DNA of 64,000 bases from Paenibacillus sp. FJAT-26967. Lineage in GTDB: Bacteria; Bacillota; Bacilli; Paenibacillales; NBRC-103111. This document shows, piece after piece, positions 27,234 through 36,004 of this stretch. The notes below the pieces were generated by a model that saw nothing but the letters and a program-made list of their open reading frames with translations, was not told the DNA's origin and searched no databases. The translations under genes and the position numbers were made by a program. The first letter of the stretch is position 1; every line of letters starts with the position of its first letter. The stretch covers positions 46,847 to 110,846 of the forward strand of contig NZ_LMXH01000002.1 of the NCBI RefSeq assembly GCF_001541095.1. The letters run 5' to 3'.

Positions 27234-28196
27234 ATGAATTACAGGCGTATACTTGGAGGTATGGCTCTTGTCTTTCTGGTGATAGTTGCAGGCTGCGGAG
27301 GCGGACAGAAGTCTACCGTTGTCGAAGGCAAAGTAAATGTAATGACAAGCTTCTATCCGCTTTATGACTTTGCGGTCCATATCGGCGGTGCCCATGTGAA
27401 TGTCGTGAATCTCGTACCGGCGGGTGTGGAGCCGCATGACTGGACACCAAAGGGCAGAGATATTATGAACGTTGGCGATTCCGAACTGTTCTTATATCAG
27501 GGAGCTGGGTTTGAAGGCTGGGTTGACGATTTTATGAAAAGCGTAAAGGATAAGAAGGTGAAGGCGGTGGAAGCGAGTGCGGGTGCACATCTGCTGGAAG
27601 CAGCCGAAGGCGGCGACGGACACGATCATCAGCATGGAGAAGAGTCTCGCGGCAGCAGTCCCGGCGACCTGAAGAACACCGATCCTCATGCTTGGCTGAG
27701 TCCGCACAATGCGAAGAAGATGTCGGAGAATATCAAGAATGCATTAATAGAAGTAGATCCGGCACACCGCGAAGATTACGAGAATAATTACAAAGCTTAT
27801 GCGGCTAAGCTGGACGGGCTGGATAAGCTGTATCATGATAGTCTGAAAGATTTGCCTAAGAAAGAAATTGCCGTGTCTCATCAGGCCTTCGCTTACTTGT
27901 GTCACGATTACGGATTGACTCAAATGGCGATTATGGGCCTATCGCCGGATTCGGAGCCGACGGCTCAAGATATGAAAAAAATGCGCGAATACATTCAGGA
28001 ACATCAATTAAAATATGTGTTCTTCGAGGAGCTGGTCTCCGATAAACTGGCTAAGACACTCGCTAAGGATGCGGGTGTGGAGACCCTTGTGCTAAACCCT
28101 CTTGAAGGTTTAACGGAAGAACAGATTAAAGAAGGACAGAATTATATTTCGGTTATGGAAAATAATTTAAAAAATTTAGTGAAAGCTTTACAATAG
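27234..28196 (+). CDS. znuA: Zinc ABC transporter substrate-binding lipoprotein
   Basis: 320 residues. Lipobox VIVAGCGG (Cys ~22) anchors it outside the membrane. The cluster A-I fold shows metal-ligand His residues in EPHDWTPKG, DPHAWLSP and VSHQAFAYL, and the His-rich acidic loop GGDGHDHQHGEE (~residues 122-133) typical of zinc-binding members. A manganese role is less likely given the Zur boxes. It is the first gene of znuA-znuC-znuB, with RBS GAGAGGAG before ATG 27234. Confidence 0.92.
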   Translation: MNYRRILGGMALVFLVIVAGCGGGQKSTVVEGKVNVMTSFYPLYDFAVHIGGAHVNVVNLVPAGVEPHDWTPKGRDIMNVGDSELFLYQGAGFEGWVDDFMKSVKDKKVKAVEASAGAHLLEAAEGGDGHDHQHGEESRGSSPGDLKNTDPHAWLSPHNAKKMSENIKNALIEVDPAHREDYENNYKAYAAKLDGLDKLYHDSLKDLPKKEIAVSHQAFAYLCHDYGLTQMAIMGLSPDSEPTAQDMKKMREYIQEHQLKYVFFEELVSDKLAKTLAKDAGVETLVLNPLEGLTEEQIKEGQNYISVMENNLKNLVKALQ

Positions 28197-28213
28197 ATGG
28201 ACAAGAACCTATT

Positions 28214-28261
28214 CGGGCTAGCGCAGATTTCGTGGAGATAAGACTCCTGAGCGCTAGCCCG
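28214..28261 (+). terminator. Intercistronic hairpin between znuA and znuC
   Basis: CGGGCTAGCGC (28214-28224) pairs perfectly with GCGCTAGCCCG (28251-28261). No T-run follows, so it more likely protects the znuA message end and raises binding-protein dosage than stops transcription fully. Confidence 0.6.
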
Positions 28262-28287
28262 TATAAGCGGTTGGAGGTTGAGAGAAA

Positions 28288-29073
28288 GTGCCAGGTACCA
28301 AGTCGGTTAACTGCCACAACAATATTGTGGAATTCGATGATATCTCGTTCTCTTACGGAACGAAGCAGGTGATTAAGAATTTGAACTTTAATGTTCTTGA
28401 GCGTGATTTTATAGGATTAATCGGATCTAACGGGGCCGGCAAGACAACCCTTCTGCGTATGCTTGTAGGGCTCGTTAAACCTACGGAGGGCGATATCCGC
28501 CTGTTCGGCGAACCTATCCGTCAATTCCGTGACTGGGAGCGCATCGGCTATGTCCCGCAGAAGAATTCGCTTAACCCGTTATTCCCGGCCACAGTCCGTG
28601 AAGTCGTGCTGTCAGGCCTGTATACCAAGAAGAAACTTTACCGGCGTCTGACGAAAGAAGATATGCGCCGCTGCGACGATGCGATGGAAGCGATGCGGAT
28701 CACCGACCTTGCCAAGCGCAAAATCGGCGAGCTCTCGGGCGGACAGCAGCAGCGGGTGTTTCTGGCGCGGGCCATCGCCAACAGTCCGGAGCTGCTTATT
28801 CTGGATGAGCCGACAGTAGGCATAGACGCCGAGAGTCAAGCCGGTTTTTTCAATATGATCCGGCATATGCACCTGCATCACCACATGACATTCATTATGG
28901 TCTCCCACGATATGGAGATGATGAGAGCCTACCTCGGATCGGAGCCGCTTGCGAGCAGCGGCGGGCTTAAATTCTATGTCAAACATACGCATGAACCGGA
29001 GAACTGTGAAGAAACAGATTTGGCACATTCCACGTCAACAAGTCAGGAACGTGAATTAAGCGGCATTAAATAA
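28288..29073 (+). CDS. znuC: Zinc ABC transporter ATP-binding protein
   Basis: 261 residues. Walker A GSNGAGKTTLL, Q-loop YVPQKN, signature LSGGQQQRVFLARA and Walker B LLILDEPTVGID with VSHD, so a full ABC ATPase. The C-terminal tail (~225-261) carries His/Cys/Glu residues (KHTHEPENCEE) that could sense metal. It energises zinc uptake with ZnuB. Start GTG 28288, with TTGGAGGTTG upstream. Confidence 0.93.
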   Translation: MPGTKSVNCHNNIVEFDDISFSYGTKQVIKNLNFNVLERDFIGLIGSNGAGKTTLLRMLVGLVKPTEGDIRLFGEPIRQFRDWERIGYVPQKNSLNPLFPATVREVVLSGLYTKKKLYRRLTKEDMRRCDDAMEAMRITDLAKRKIGELSGGQQQRVFLARAIANSPELLILDEPTVGIDAESQAGFFNMIRHMHLHHHMTFIMVSHDMEMMRAYLGSEPLASSGGLKFYVKHTHEPENCEETDLAHSTSTSQERELSGIK

Positions 29074-29121
29074 ATCCGAACCAGTTAAATGAAAGTTTGG
29101 TAGAGGTTAGGGGAGAACGGC

Positions 29122-29922
29122 TTGGATATTTTTACAGAACCATTTTTTGTACGGGCGCTAATCGGAGGAGTTCTGATCGGGCTTACAGCTCCGCTTATGG
29201 GCGTATTCCTGGTGCTGCGGAGATTGTCCATGATCGGAGATACACTCGCGCATGTCTCCATTGCGGGCGTGGCGCTGGGATTCCTTCTCGGCTTATATCC
29301 GACGGGTATGGGGCTTGTATTTGCGCTATTGGCTTCGTTCGCTATCGAGAAGCTGCGCAAAGCGTATAAGACTTATGCGGAGCTTTCGATCGCCATTATT
29401 ATGTCCGGCGGCGTTGCCTTGGCAACATTGTTGTTTACACTTGGCAAAGGGTATAATATTAATGTGATGAGCTACTTCTTCGGAAGTATCTACACACTCG
29501 ATTCCAGTGATATATGGGTTGTATTCGGTGTGTGTGTCGTTGTGCTGCTTGTCGTGGGCATTCATTTCAAAGAACTCTTCCTGATGTTCTTTGACGAAGA
29601 AGCGGCGGGCGTCAGCGGGCTGCCGCTGAGGCTGTACAACATCATGATCACGATTCTGACGGCTCTGGTCATCTCCGTGTCGATCAAAATCGTCGGAGCC
29701 TTGCTTGTATCGGCCTTGCTTACTATACCGGTTGCATGCAGCCTTCTAGTTGCGAGAAGCTTCCGCCATTCCGTGGCACTGTCTGTGCTGGTATCTGAAA
29801 TAGGCGTAGTAGCGGGACTAGCCTTGTCCGCGTGGTATGATTTGGCTCCCGGAGCGACCATTGTCCTCTCTTTAATTACAATCCTGACCTTACAGATGGT
29901 CTGGAAATCATTGCGAAGATAA
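29122..29922 (+). CDS. znuB: Zinc ABC transporter permease
   Basis: 266 residues and about eight membrane helices of the ABC-3 family. APLMGVFLVLRRLSMIGDTLAHVSIAGVALG near the N-terminus and KIVGALLVSALLTIPVACSLLVARSF are the conserved blocks. It forms the membrane channel with ZnuC. Start is TTG 29122 after AGGGGAGAACGGC. It ends 27 bases before ccdA with no terminator, so ccdA may be co-transcribed. Confidence 0.93.
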   Translation: MDIFTEPFFVRALIGGVLIGLTAPLMGVFLVLRRLSMIGDTLAHVSIAGVALGFLLGLYPTGMGLVFALLASFAIEKLRKAYKTYAELSIAIIMSGGVALATLLFTLGKGYNINVMSYFFGSIYTLDSSDIWVVFGVCVVVLLVVGIHFKELFLMFFDEEAAGVSGLPLRLYNIMITILTALVISVSIKIVGALLVSALLTIPVACSLLVARSFRHSVALSVLVSEIGVVAGLALSAWYDLAPGATIVLSLITILTLQMVWKSLRR

Positions 29923-29949
29923 CCAGGGATTATAGGAGGAAATTGCATT

Positions 29950-30663
29950 ATGCAGCAAGTGAACATGTGGCTGGCGTTTTGGGCGGGTTTCGCCTCCTTC
30001 ATTTCTCCATGCTGCCTGCCGCTTTACCCGTCTTACTTATCTTATATTACCGGCATTTCTGTAAGTGAGCTCAAATCCGGCGCGGCCAAAGGTTCTGCAA
30101 GATTGCGCACGATGGGGCACACGCTTGCTTTCATTATCGGGTTCTCGATCATTTTTTATAGTCTCGGTCTTGCAGCCAGTTCCGTTTCGGAGTTTTTTGT
30201 AAGCAATCGCACGCTGCTTCGTCAGATTGCCGCTATTTTAATTCTCGTCATGGGCCTTTTTCTGCTAGGAATTATTCAACCCCAGTGGATGATGAAAGAA
30301 CGCAAATTTCAATTAAAATGGAAACCGGCCGGTTATCTGGGATCGGTGCTGATTGGCATGGGATTTGCAGCAGGCTGGTCTCCTTGTATCGGACCTATTC
30401 TCTCTTCCATGCTCGTCATGGCAGCGGCAGAGCCCGATTCCTGGCTGCCTTTGATTAGTGCTTACTCTTTGGGTTTTGCCGTGCCATTCTTCGTTCTGTC
30501 CTTCTTCATCGGCTCAACGAAATGGATCTTGAAATATTCCGGAATCATTATGAAAATAGGCGGAGGCGTTATGGTTCTTTTCGCCATCCTTCTGTACACG
30601 AACCAAATGTACAAAATTACGATCTGGCTCAACAGCATAACGCCTCCATGGCTTCAGTTTTGA
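29950..30663 (+). CDS. ccdA: Cytochrome c biogenesis protein CcdA
   Basis: 237 residues and six membrane helices. The two transmembrane cysteines are visible in ASFISPCCLPLYPSYLSYI and GFAAGWSPCIGPILSSML. CcdA passes reducing electrons from cytoplasmic thioredoxin across the membrane for cytochrome c maturation and, in Bacillus, for spore synthesis factors. The first site has Cys-Cys-Leu-Pro in place of the usual Cys-Val-Leu-Pro-like sequence. RBS TAGGAGGAAATTGCATT. It may serve the window's oxidase system and sporulation. Confidence 0.9.
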   Translation: MQQVNMWLAFWAGFASFISPCCLPLYPSYLSYITGISVSELKSGAAKGSARLRTMGHTLAFIIGFSIIFYSLGLAASSVSEFFVSNRTLLRQIAAILILVMGLFLLGIIQPQWMMKERKFQLKWKPAGYLGSVLIGMGFAAGWSPCIGPILSSMLVMAAAEPDSWLPLISAYSLGFAVPFFVLSFFIGSTKWILKYSGIIMKIGGGVMVLFAILLYTNQMYKITIWLNSITPPWLQF

Positions 30664-30675
30664 TCCCTTTCTTTT

Positions 30676-31734
30676 CTATGTGAAATATTCGATTTTGGCG
30701 GCAGGGAATTTATCGAATATATGCTCCGTTATAAATTCCCGGAGAGCTGCAGCCTGTTCATCGGGATATACATATTTGCCGCGGCCGTACCGGCCCCACT
30801 TGTATTTACGCTTGGCTTCGTCCATTTCGAGCTTGGATTTGGGGTAGCGTCTTTCAATGATATTTTTAGCTGTTTTGGTAAAGCGGTGCTGAATCAGCTC
30901 GAAAGTCAAATCTTCAAGCGCTTCTTTGGGAAGCGTATTATGAAGCTTTACAATAAGCTCCTCATATCCTTGCTCCCATCCTTCATACCAGATGATGGGG
31001 GCGATGATAAAGCCAAGCGGATATCCGGCGCGTGCAACTTTGCCCGCTGCTTCGATTCGCTCATGGAACCTGGATGTACCGGGTTCAAAATTTTTGATTA
31101 CATAGTCCGAATTTACGCTGAAGCGGAACCGGGTATGCTTGTTATGATTGGCATCAAGTAGCGGGTCCACATGATGATATTTGGTTACAAAGCGAAGCCT
31201 CCCGAGAGGCTCTTTTCCCATAAATTCAATATATTCTTTCAGAGAACCCGTAATGTGCTCCAGTCCGACCGGATCTGAGGTGCAGGCTGCTTCAAAACGG
31301 GTCATTTCCGGCGCACGCTCTTCGATATAGTCCTTGGCCGCTTTGAGAATATCGTCCGTATTGACGTAAGCCCGTACGTAAGGCTTGTTGCCCAGGGTCG
31401 TCTGAAGATAACAATAATGACAATGGCCCATACAGCCGGTTGCGATCGGAATCGCATATTCCGCAGAGGGCTTGGAAGTATCGAATTTCAGCGTCTTCCG
31501 AATACCGACGACAAGCGTTCTTTTCGATATCCGGTATTTCTCCAGATCAGTCTCGCCCGGAAGATTGGTTATCCGGTTATGGGAAGTTGTCATATGGATA
31601 GGAAGGTCTTGGCTCTGAGCCCATTCGAGAATCCGTTTGCCTTTGGGATACAGCATTGCATCCGGTTCGAAATAGACGAGTTGAGGCACGAACAAGGCCG
31701 TACTTCTGCTGTGTATCAGTTGCTCTGTGCTCAT
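30676..31734 (-). CDS. splB: Spore photoproduct lyase (radical SAM)
   Basis: 352 residues. CMGHCHYC gives the CxxxCxxC ligands of the 4Fe-4S cluster that cleaves S-adenosylmethionine. ATGCMGHCHYCYLQTTLGNK and the C-terminal KYKWGRYGRGKYVY match SplB. It reverses the thymine dimer variant formed by UV in dormant spore DNA. A sigma-G-like -10 (CACACTA on the minus strand, at 31784-31790) lies upstream but the -35 is poor. The gene is convergent with ccdA with only 12 bases between stops. Confidence 0.95.
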   Translation of the reverse strand: MSTEQLIHSRSTALFVPQLVYFEPDAMLYPKGKRILEWAQSQDLPIHMTTSHNRITNLPGETDLEKYRISKRTLVVGIRKTLKFDTSKPSAEYAIPIATGCMGHCHYCYLQTTLGNKPYVRAYVNTDDILKAAKDYIEERAPEMTRFEAACTSDPVGLEHITGSLKEYIEFMGKEPLGRLRFVTKYHHVDPLLDANHNKHTRFRFSVNSDYVIKNFEPGTSRFHERIEAAGKVARAGYPLGFIIAPIIWYEGWEQGYEELIVKLHNTLPKEALEDLTFELIQHRFTKTAKNIIERRYPKSKLEMDEAKRKYKWGRYGRGKYVYPDEQAAALREFITEHIFDKFPAAKIEYFT

Positions 31735-31842
31735 GATGGCTCCTTTAATCCGCGTTGTAACGGAAGCAAATCCGTTCGCCAGATAGTGTGCATCGATTGC
31801 GTCTCAGGCACTCATGGGAAAAGCAGTGGATGTGAGGCAAAC

Positions 31843-31871
31843 TTGCTTTCTTAGTTATTTAAAGGTATTAT
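31843..31871 (+). promoter_or_regulatory. Candidate sigma-A promoter of mntR
   Basis: TTGCTT (31843-31848), a 17-base spacer and TATTAT (31866-31871) lie 38 bases before the mntR start. Confidence 0.5.
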
Positions 31872-31909
31872 ACTAAAACAATATTCTAGCAAAATCAGGG
31901 GGAACTCGG

Positions 31910-32344
31910 ATGGCAACGCCCAGTATGGAAGATTATTTGGAACGGATCTACAAACTGATCGATGAGAAAGGCTACGCCCGCGTATCCGACATTGCCGAAG
32001 GTTTGGAAGTGCATCCTTCCTCCGTAACCAAAATGATTCAGAAGCTCGACAAGGATAAGTACCTTGTCTATGAGAAGTACCGAGGACTCATCCTTACTCC
32101 CAAAGGCAAGAAGATGGGGAAGCGCCTTGTTGACAGACACGCGCTGCTTGAGGAATTTCTGACGGTTATCGGTGTTCAAGAGGCTAATATTTACGGGGAT
32201 GTAGAAGGAATTGAGCATCACTTAAGCTGGGATTCGATGACTTGTATCGAGACTCTTATTGAATATTTCAACCGCGATCCTAAGCGTCTTGAAGACCTTA
32301 GAGGTGTACGCGCCGAACTAGATAACAACTCCGGTCCGGAGTGA
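31910..32344 (+). CDS. mntR: Manganese-dependent transcriptional regulator MntR
   Basis: 144 residues, the usual MntR size. Winged helix-turn-helix ([41 protein letters not shown]) followed by the DtxR-type dimerisation domain with metal ligands in [17 protein letters not shown] and the N-terminal Asp/Glu. Mn(II)-bound MntR represses Mn uptake genes. It lacks an SH3-like third domain, as expected for MntR. No Mn transporter is in the window. RBS AGGGGGAACTCGG. Confidence 0.93.
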   Translation: MATPSMEDYLERIYKLIDEKGYARVSDIAEGLEVHPSSVTKMIQKLDKDKYLVYEKYRGLILTPKGKKMGKRLVDRHALLEEFLTVIGVQEANIYGDVEGIEHHLSWDSMTCIETLIEYFNRDPKRLEDLRGVRAELDNNSGPE

Positions 32345-32350
32345 AATAAG

Positions 32351-32384
32351 AACGTTTGCCGGAAACTATAGGCGGACGTTTTTT
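32351..32384 (+). terminator. Terminator after mntR
   Basis: AACGTTTGCC pairs with GGCGGACGTT (G-T pairs allowed) around a 10-base loop, followed by TTTT. Confidence 0.7.
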
Positions 32385-32470
32385 CGTTGTGTGGTTTCAT
32401 CCCATTTAATACGTCTAAGAATCCACGCCTTCGCATACATACCTAGGGAAAGCTTGCGGAGGTGGGTGAA

Positions 32471-33433
32471 GTGAAAATCAACGGCGTTTTTGAAGGCGGC
32501 GGGGTGAAAGGAATTGCTCTGGCCGGTGCGGTCAGTTCAGCGCTCGACAACGGGTTCAAGTTTCACGATGTGGCCGGGACTTCATCGGGGGCTATTATTG
32601 CTGCTTTTCTGGCCGCGGGTTACACAGGCAAAGAGATCAAAGAACTGATTATCGAAACACCGTTTCATAAGTTTTTGAAGCGTTCTCCGATTTTTGATAC
32701 AGGTATTATCGGGTCTGCGGCTAGACTTCTTTTTAAGAAGGGGTTGTATTCGGGCGATGCTCTGGAAGATTGGGTGCGAGCGAAGCTGGAAGCCAAAGGA
32801 GTAAGGAACTTCGGGGATTTGCGCCGGAATCAGCTGCGGATTGTAGCTTCAGATATTTCCCAGGGCAAACTCCTGGTCCTTCCTGATGATATTGCCCATT
32901 ACGGCATTGAGCCGGCCCGTTTCTCGATTGCCCGGGCAGTCAGGATGAGCACAGCTATCCCTTATTTCTTCGATCCGGTCATGATTCGTAAGCCGGCCCG
33001 GGTCGCCCGGCACGATGAACCTTTCCGCAATCAGTTCGTTTACATTGTGGATGGGGCTATTCTAAGTAACTTTCCTTTGTGGCTGTTTGACGAACCGGAG
33101 CAGCAGAGCCGTATCGCGACACTCGGCTTTAATCTCGTAGGCGACATTCCCAAGCAGATCCACAAGATCAATGGCATGATCTCAATGTTCCAGGCCTTGT
33201 TTACAACCATGATGGATGCCCATGATACCCGCTACATTGAAGAGAACAATTACTTCCGGACGGTAAAAATACCGGCGATGGGGGTTCAGACCACGCAATT
33301 TAACATTTCCGTAGAGGACAGCGAGAAATTATACGAAGCCGGGTACCGGGCGGCGGAAGCTTACTTCAAGCAGTGGTCTCTGCATATCTACGAATCCGCT
33401 TATGAGAAATACGTTTTACGCCGTCCGGTGTAG
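32471..33433 (+). CDS. yqhO: Patatin-like phospholipase family protein (YqhO)
   Basis: 320 residues. GGGVKGIALAGA (oxyanion hole), GTSSGAIIAA (nucleophile Ser) and the catalytic Asp in VDGAILSNFPLWLF make a complete Ser-Asp dyad. It is a likely lipid acyl hydrolase; the substrate is unknown. The GTG at 32471 is preferred because GGAGGTG lies 7 bases upstream and overlaps the earlier GTG (32462). Position after mntR and before yqhP/yqhQ matches yqhO of Bacillus. Confidence 0.88.
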   Translation: MKINGVFEGGGVKGIALAGAVSSALDNGFKFHDVAGTSSGAIIAAFLAAGYTGKEIKELIIETPFHKFLKRSPIFDTGIIGSAARLLFKKGLYSGDALEDWVRAKLEAKGVRNFGDLRRNQLRIVASDISQGKLLVLPDDIAHYGIEPARFSIARAVRMSTAIPYFFDPVMIRKPARVARHDEPFRNQFVYIVDGAILSNFPLWLFDEPEQQSRIATLGFNLVGDIPKQIHKINGMISMFQALFTTMMDAHDTRYIEENNYFRTVKIPAMGVQTTQFNISVEDSEKLYEAGYRAAEAYFKQWSLHIYESAYEKYVLRRPV

Positions 33434-33450
33434 ATTTACTCGATATGAAT

Positions 33451-33484
33451 AACAAAAAGCGAACCCGAGGGTTCGCTTTTTGTT
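33451..33484. terminator. Bidirectional terminator, 16-bp perfect stem
   Basis: AACAAAAAGCGAACCC-GA-GGGTTCGCTTTTTGTT. A's on one side and T's on the other make it work in both directions between convergent yqhO and yqhP. It ends three bases before the yqhP stop. Confidence 0.92.
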
Positions 33485-33487
33485 ATT

Positions 33488-33787
33488 TCAGTGATACGGA
33501 GGCGGATCATCCGGCTCATCAGAGCGTTTGGATCCGTCAATGACACGGAACTTGGCACGGCGTCTGCGCTTGGCAGCGGACATCCGCTCGGGCTGCTTCT
33601 TGAACGAAGGGGCGCTGCCTCTTCGGTAGGATTGGCCCGATTGTCCTTGACGCGGCATCAGTTTGTACAGCAGGAAGATCAGGCCGAGTACAAGGATCGG
33701 TATGAGCAGATTACGGATGCTGACGGCAAGTCCGATCACGGCAAGAATCGCGATGACGACGGCAGGAACCGACCAGCGTCTTCTCAT
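33488..33787 (-). CDS. Small membrane protein at the yqhP position
   Basis: 99 residues. One or two hydrophobic helices (~8-40, VPAVVIAILAVIGLAVSI and LLIPILVLGLIFLLYKL) are followed by a very basic tail (SAAKRRRRAKFRVIDG) ending in DDPPPYH. No domain is recognised. Its position next to yqhQ corresponds to yqhP in Bacillus, but sequence similarity was not checked. Its start overlaps the yqhQ stop, so the two are translationally coupled. Confidence 0.75.
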   Translation of the reverse strand: MRRRWSVPAVVIAILAVIGLAVSIRNLLIPILVLGLIFLLYKLMPRQGQSGQSYRRGSAPSFKKQPERMSAAKRRRRAKFRVIDGSKRSDEPDDPPPYH

Positions 33788-34722
33788 GCGCGGGCCTCTT
33801 GGATGCGGCTTTCCGCTTCACGCATACGGTTGAAAGAAGCAATGGATACTTCAACCTGATCATCGGTCGGCTCCTTCGTGGTCAGCTTCTGCAGCCACAG
33901 CCCCGGATAACCCAGATAGCGGAGGACGGGGACGTCACGCAGGGAATTCGTGAAGCGAAGCACCTCATAGGATACGCCGATAATAAGCGGCAGCAAAGCA
34001 AGTCGCAGTACCACGCGGTCGACAATGCCTTCATATTTGAAGAAGGAGTAAATTACGACCCCGACAATAACGGTGAATACCATAAAACTGCTGCCGCAGC
34101 GGTAATGCAGGGTGCTGAATTTTTGAACGTTGCGAACATTCAGCTCTACACCGGCTTCATATGCGCTAATGACTTTATGCTCTGCGCCATGGTATTGAAA
34201 GAGCCTTTTAATGACCGGAGTGAGTGAAATGAAATAAATGTAAGAGACCAGCAGGATAATCTTGATGAGACCTTCCATAAGATTGTGCAGAATCTGATTC
34301 TCAAAGACGTTTTGGAATAAATATTGCTCAATGATTGCCGGGATCGCCGTAAAAATAACTTTACCGAATATAAAAGAAAGAACCCCGACAACGGCAACGC
34401 CTAGAATCATGGAAAGGCTGAAGCCCGATTTCTCTTCTTTCACCGGTTCTTTTCCGTCATTCTCTTCTTCCGCAAAATTCTCTGCTGAGAAATTCAGATG
34501 TTGGGCACCTTTGGCACTGGATTCGACTATTCCGACTAATCCGCGGAGGAGAGGAATTTTCTTCAATGTATTGACCCAGCGGATCTCAGTCTTGGGCACT
34601 TCCAGATATTCGATGCTTTTATCCTTCTTGCGGACAGCCGTAACATGCACATTGCGGCCAGCGAACATAACGCCTTCAATTACGGCTTGACCGCCGTAAA
34701 TACTCGAATTGGATTGGGACAA
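33784..34722 (-). CDS. yqhQ: DUF1385 family membrane protein YqhQ
   Basis: 312 residues. IYGGQAVIEGVMFAGR at the N-terminus, QYHGAEHKVISAYEAG and HYRCGSSFMVFTVIVGVVIYSFF in the membrane part are the family's conserved blocks. About four membrane helices. The function is unknown. Start is TTG 34722 with AGGTGG 7 bases upstream. First gene of the yqhQ-yqhP unit, divergent from yqhR. Confidence 0.92.
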   Translation of the reverse strand: MSQSNSSIYGGQAVIEGVMFAGRNVHVTAVRKKDKSIEYLEVPKTEIRWVNTLKKIPLLRGLVGIVESSAKGAQHLNFSAENFAEEENDGKEPVKEEKSGFSLSMILGVAVVGVLSFIFGKVIFTAIPAIIEQYLFQNVFENQILHNLMEGLIKIILLVSYIYFISLTPVIKRLFQYHGAEHKVISAYEAGVELNVRNVQKFSTLHYRCGSSFMVFTVIVGVVIYSFFKYEGIVDRVVLRLALLPLIIGVSYEVLRFTNSLRDVPVLRYLGYPGLWLQKLTTKEPTDDQVEVSIASFNRMREAESRIQEARA

Positions 34723-34895
34723 TGTTTTTCCACCTTTTCCGAAATAAACTGTTTACTTACTATTTTAGCGAATTTCCCGGCAGAAAGCCACCGCTTTTGG
34801 ACTGGGACCTCAGGCAGATTAAGAAGAGGAATATCGTACATACTATCTTAGACAGCCGGAACGGGAATAAAGTTATAGAGATGGAGGAAACAAGT

Positions 34896-35459
34896 ATGCA
34901 GGTGAATGTTCAGGGCAGCGCAGTCATGGATAACGGAGCAACCTCAAGCGGTCAACATTCGGAAACAGACGCAAGGGCGGGCGGCAGGGGCGGGTCTCAC
35001 GAAGCTAAGAAGACGAACCGTTTCTTTTTCGCTGTGAGTATCGGTTTTTTCGCCGGTGTACTATGGGGGGGAATCAAGATTGTCGAGTTCTACTTTCACT
35101 TTACGAGTGTGATTCCTTCTTTTCTTGCGGAACCTTTCTATAGAACAAATTTTTTGCTCACCTGGCAGGGAATGACTGTAGGCTGGTTATTCTTTATCGT
35201 ATTTTCAATCATCGCCTCGGGTATTTATATGCTTCTCTTGTCGAAGATCAAAGGACCATGGATGGGAGTCGGCTATGGAATCGCCTGGTGGTGTCTCTTG
35301 TATCTTGCTATCGGGCCATGGACGGGAATGATGGGCTGGCTTTACTATAGCCCGTGGAATACGATTATTACGGATTTCTGCCTCTTCCTTCTATGGGGCC
35401 TTTTTATCGGGTATTCGATCGCCTTTGAATTTACACAAGAGAACAGCCGCAAGCCTTAG
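34896..35459 (+). CDS. yqhR: Conserved membrane protein YqhR
   Basis: 187 residues. A ~45-residue charged Gly/Thr-rich N-terminus precedes about four membrane helices (FFFAVSIGFFAGVLWGGIKIVEFYFHFTSV; GWLFFIVFSIIASGIYMLLL; YGIAWWCLLYLAIGPWTGMMG; ITDFCLFLLWGLFIGYSI). Its pattern and place between yqhQ and aroQ fit YqhR; the function is unknown. ATG 34896 has GGAGG 8 bases upstream, while earlier in-frame starts lack a site. Confidence 0.82.
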   Translation: MQVNVQGSAVMDNGATSSGQHSETDARAGGRGGSHEAKKTNRFFFAVSIGFFAGVLWGGIKIVEFYFHFTSVIPSFLAEPFYRTNFLLTWQGMTVGWLFFIVFSIIASGIYMLLLSKIKGPWMGVGYGIAWWCLLYLAIGPWTGMMGWLYYSPWNTIITDFCLFLLWGLFIGYSIAFEFTQENSRKP

Positions 35460-35555
35460 GATCTCTACCTTTTCTAAGCAACTTATGGTAAAATGTCACG
35501 GTAAAGCGAGAAGCCCGGCCAACTGGCGGGCTTTATGAAGGAGGCGCTTTTTTTC

Positions 35556-35999
35556 GTGAATAAAGTGCTCGTTCTCAGCGGCCCTAACTTGAATATGCTC
35601 GGTATACGTGAACCAGGTGTGTACGGCAGCCTCTCGTTGAAGGCTATTGAAGCAGGAATGTCCGAAACTGCGGAGCAGCTCGGACTCGAATTGACTTTTT
35701 ATCAGTCTAATCACGAAGGCGATCTAATCGACCGGATCCATGAAGCTTATGGGACGATGGATGGCATACTGATTAATCCGGGTGCTTTTACCCATTACAG
35801 CTATGCGATCCGTGATGCGCTGTCATCCGTATCGCTTCCTACTGTAGAAGTGCATTTGTCCAATATTCACAAACGGGAGGAGTTCCGTCACCACTCTGTG
35901 ATCGCTCCCGTTGTAATCGGTCAAATTGCCGGATTCGGGGCTATCGGTTATGAACTCGGGCTAAGGGCGCTTCATAAACAATTTTCGGAAGCAGGGTGA
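35556..35999 (+). CDS. aroQ: 3-dehydroquinate dehydratase, type II
   Basis: 147 residues, standard length. [19 protein letters not shown] (active-site Asn and Tyr loop), [33 protein letters not shown] and [18 protein letters not shown] are diagnostic. It makes 3-dehydroshikimate in the shikimate pathway. Start GTG 35556 follows AAGGAGG by 11 bases. Its stop overlaps the first possible start codon of the next gene. Confidence 0.96.
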   Translation: MNKVLVLSGPNLNMLGIREPGVYGSLSLKAIEAGMSETAEQLGLELTFYQSNHEGDLIDRIHEAYGTMDGILINPGAFTHYSYAIRDALSSVSLPTVEVHLSNIHKREEFRHHSVIAPVVIGQIAGFGAIGYELGLRALHKQFSEAG

Positions 36000-36004
36000 T
36001 TCGC

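Noticed and set aside
31784-31800. Sigma-G promoter before splB
   Set aside because: CACACTA resembles the sigma-G -10, but the matching -35 is poor; noted only under the gene.
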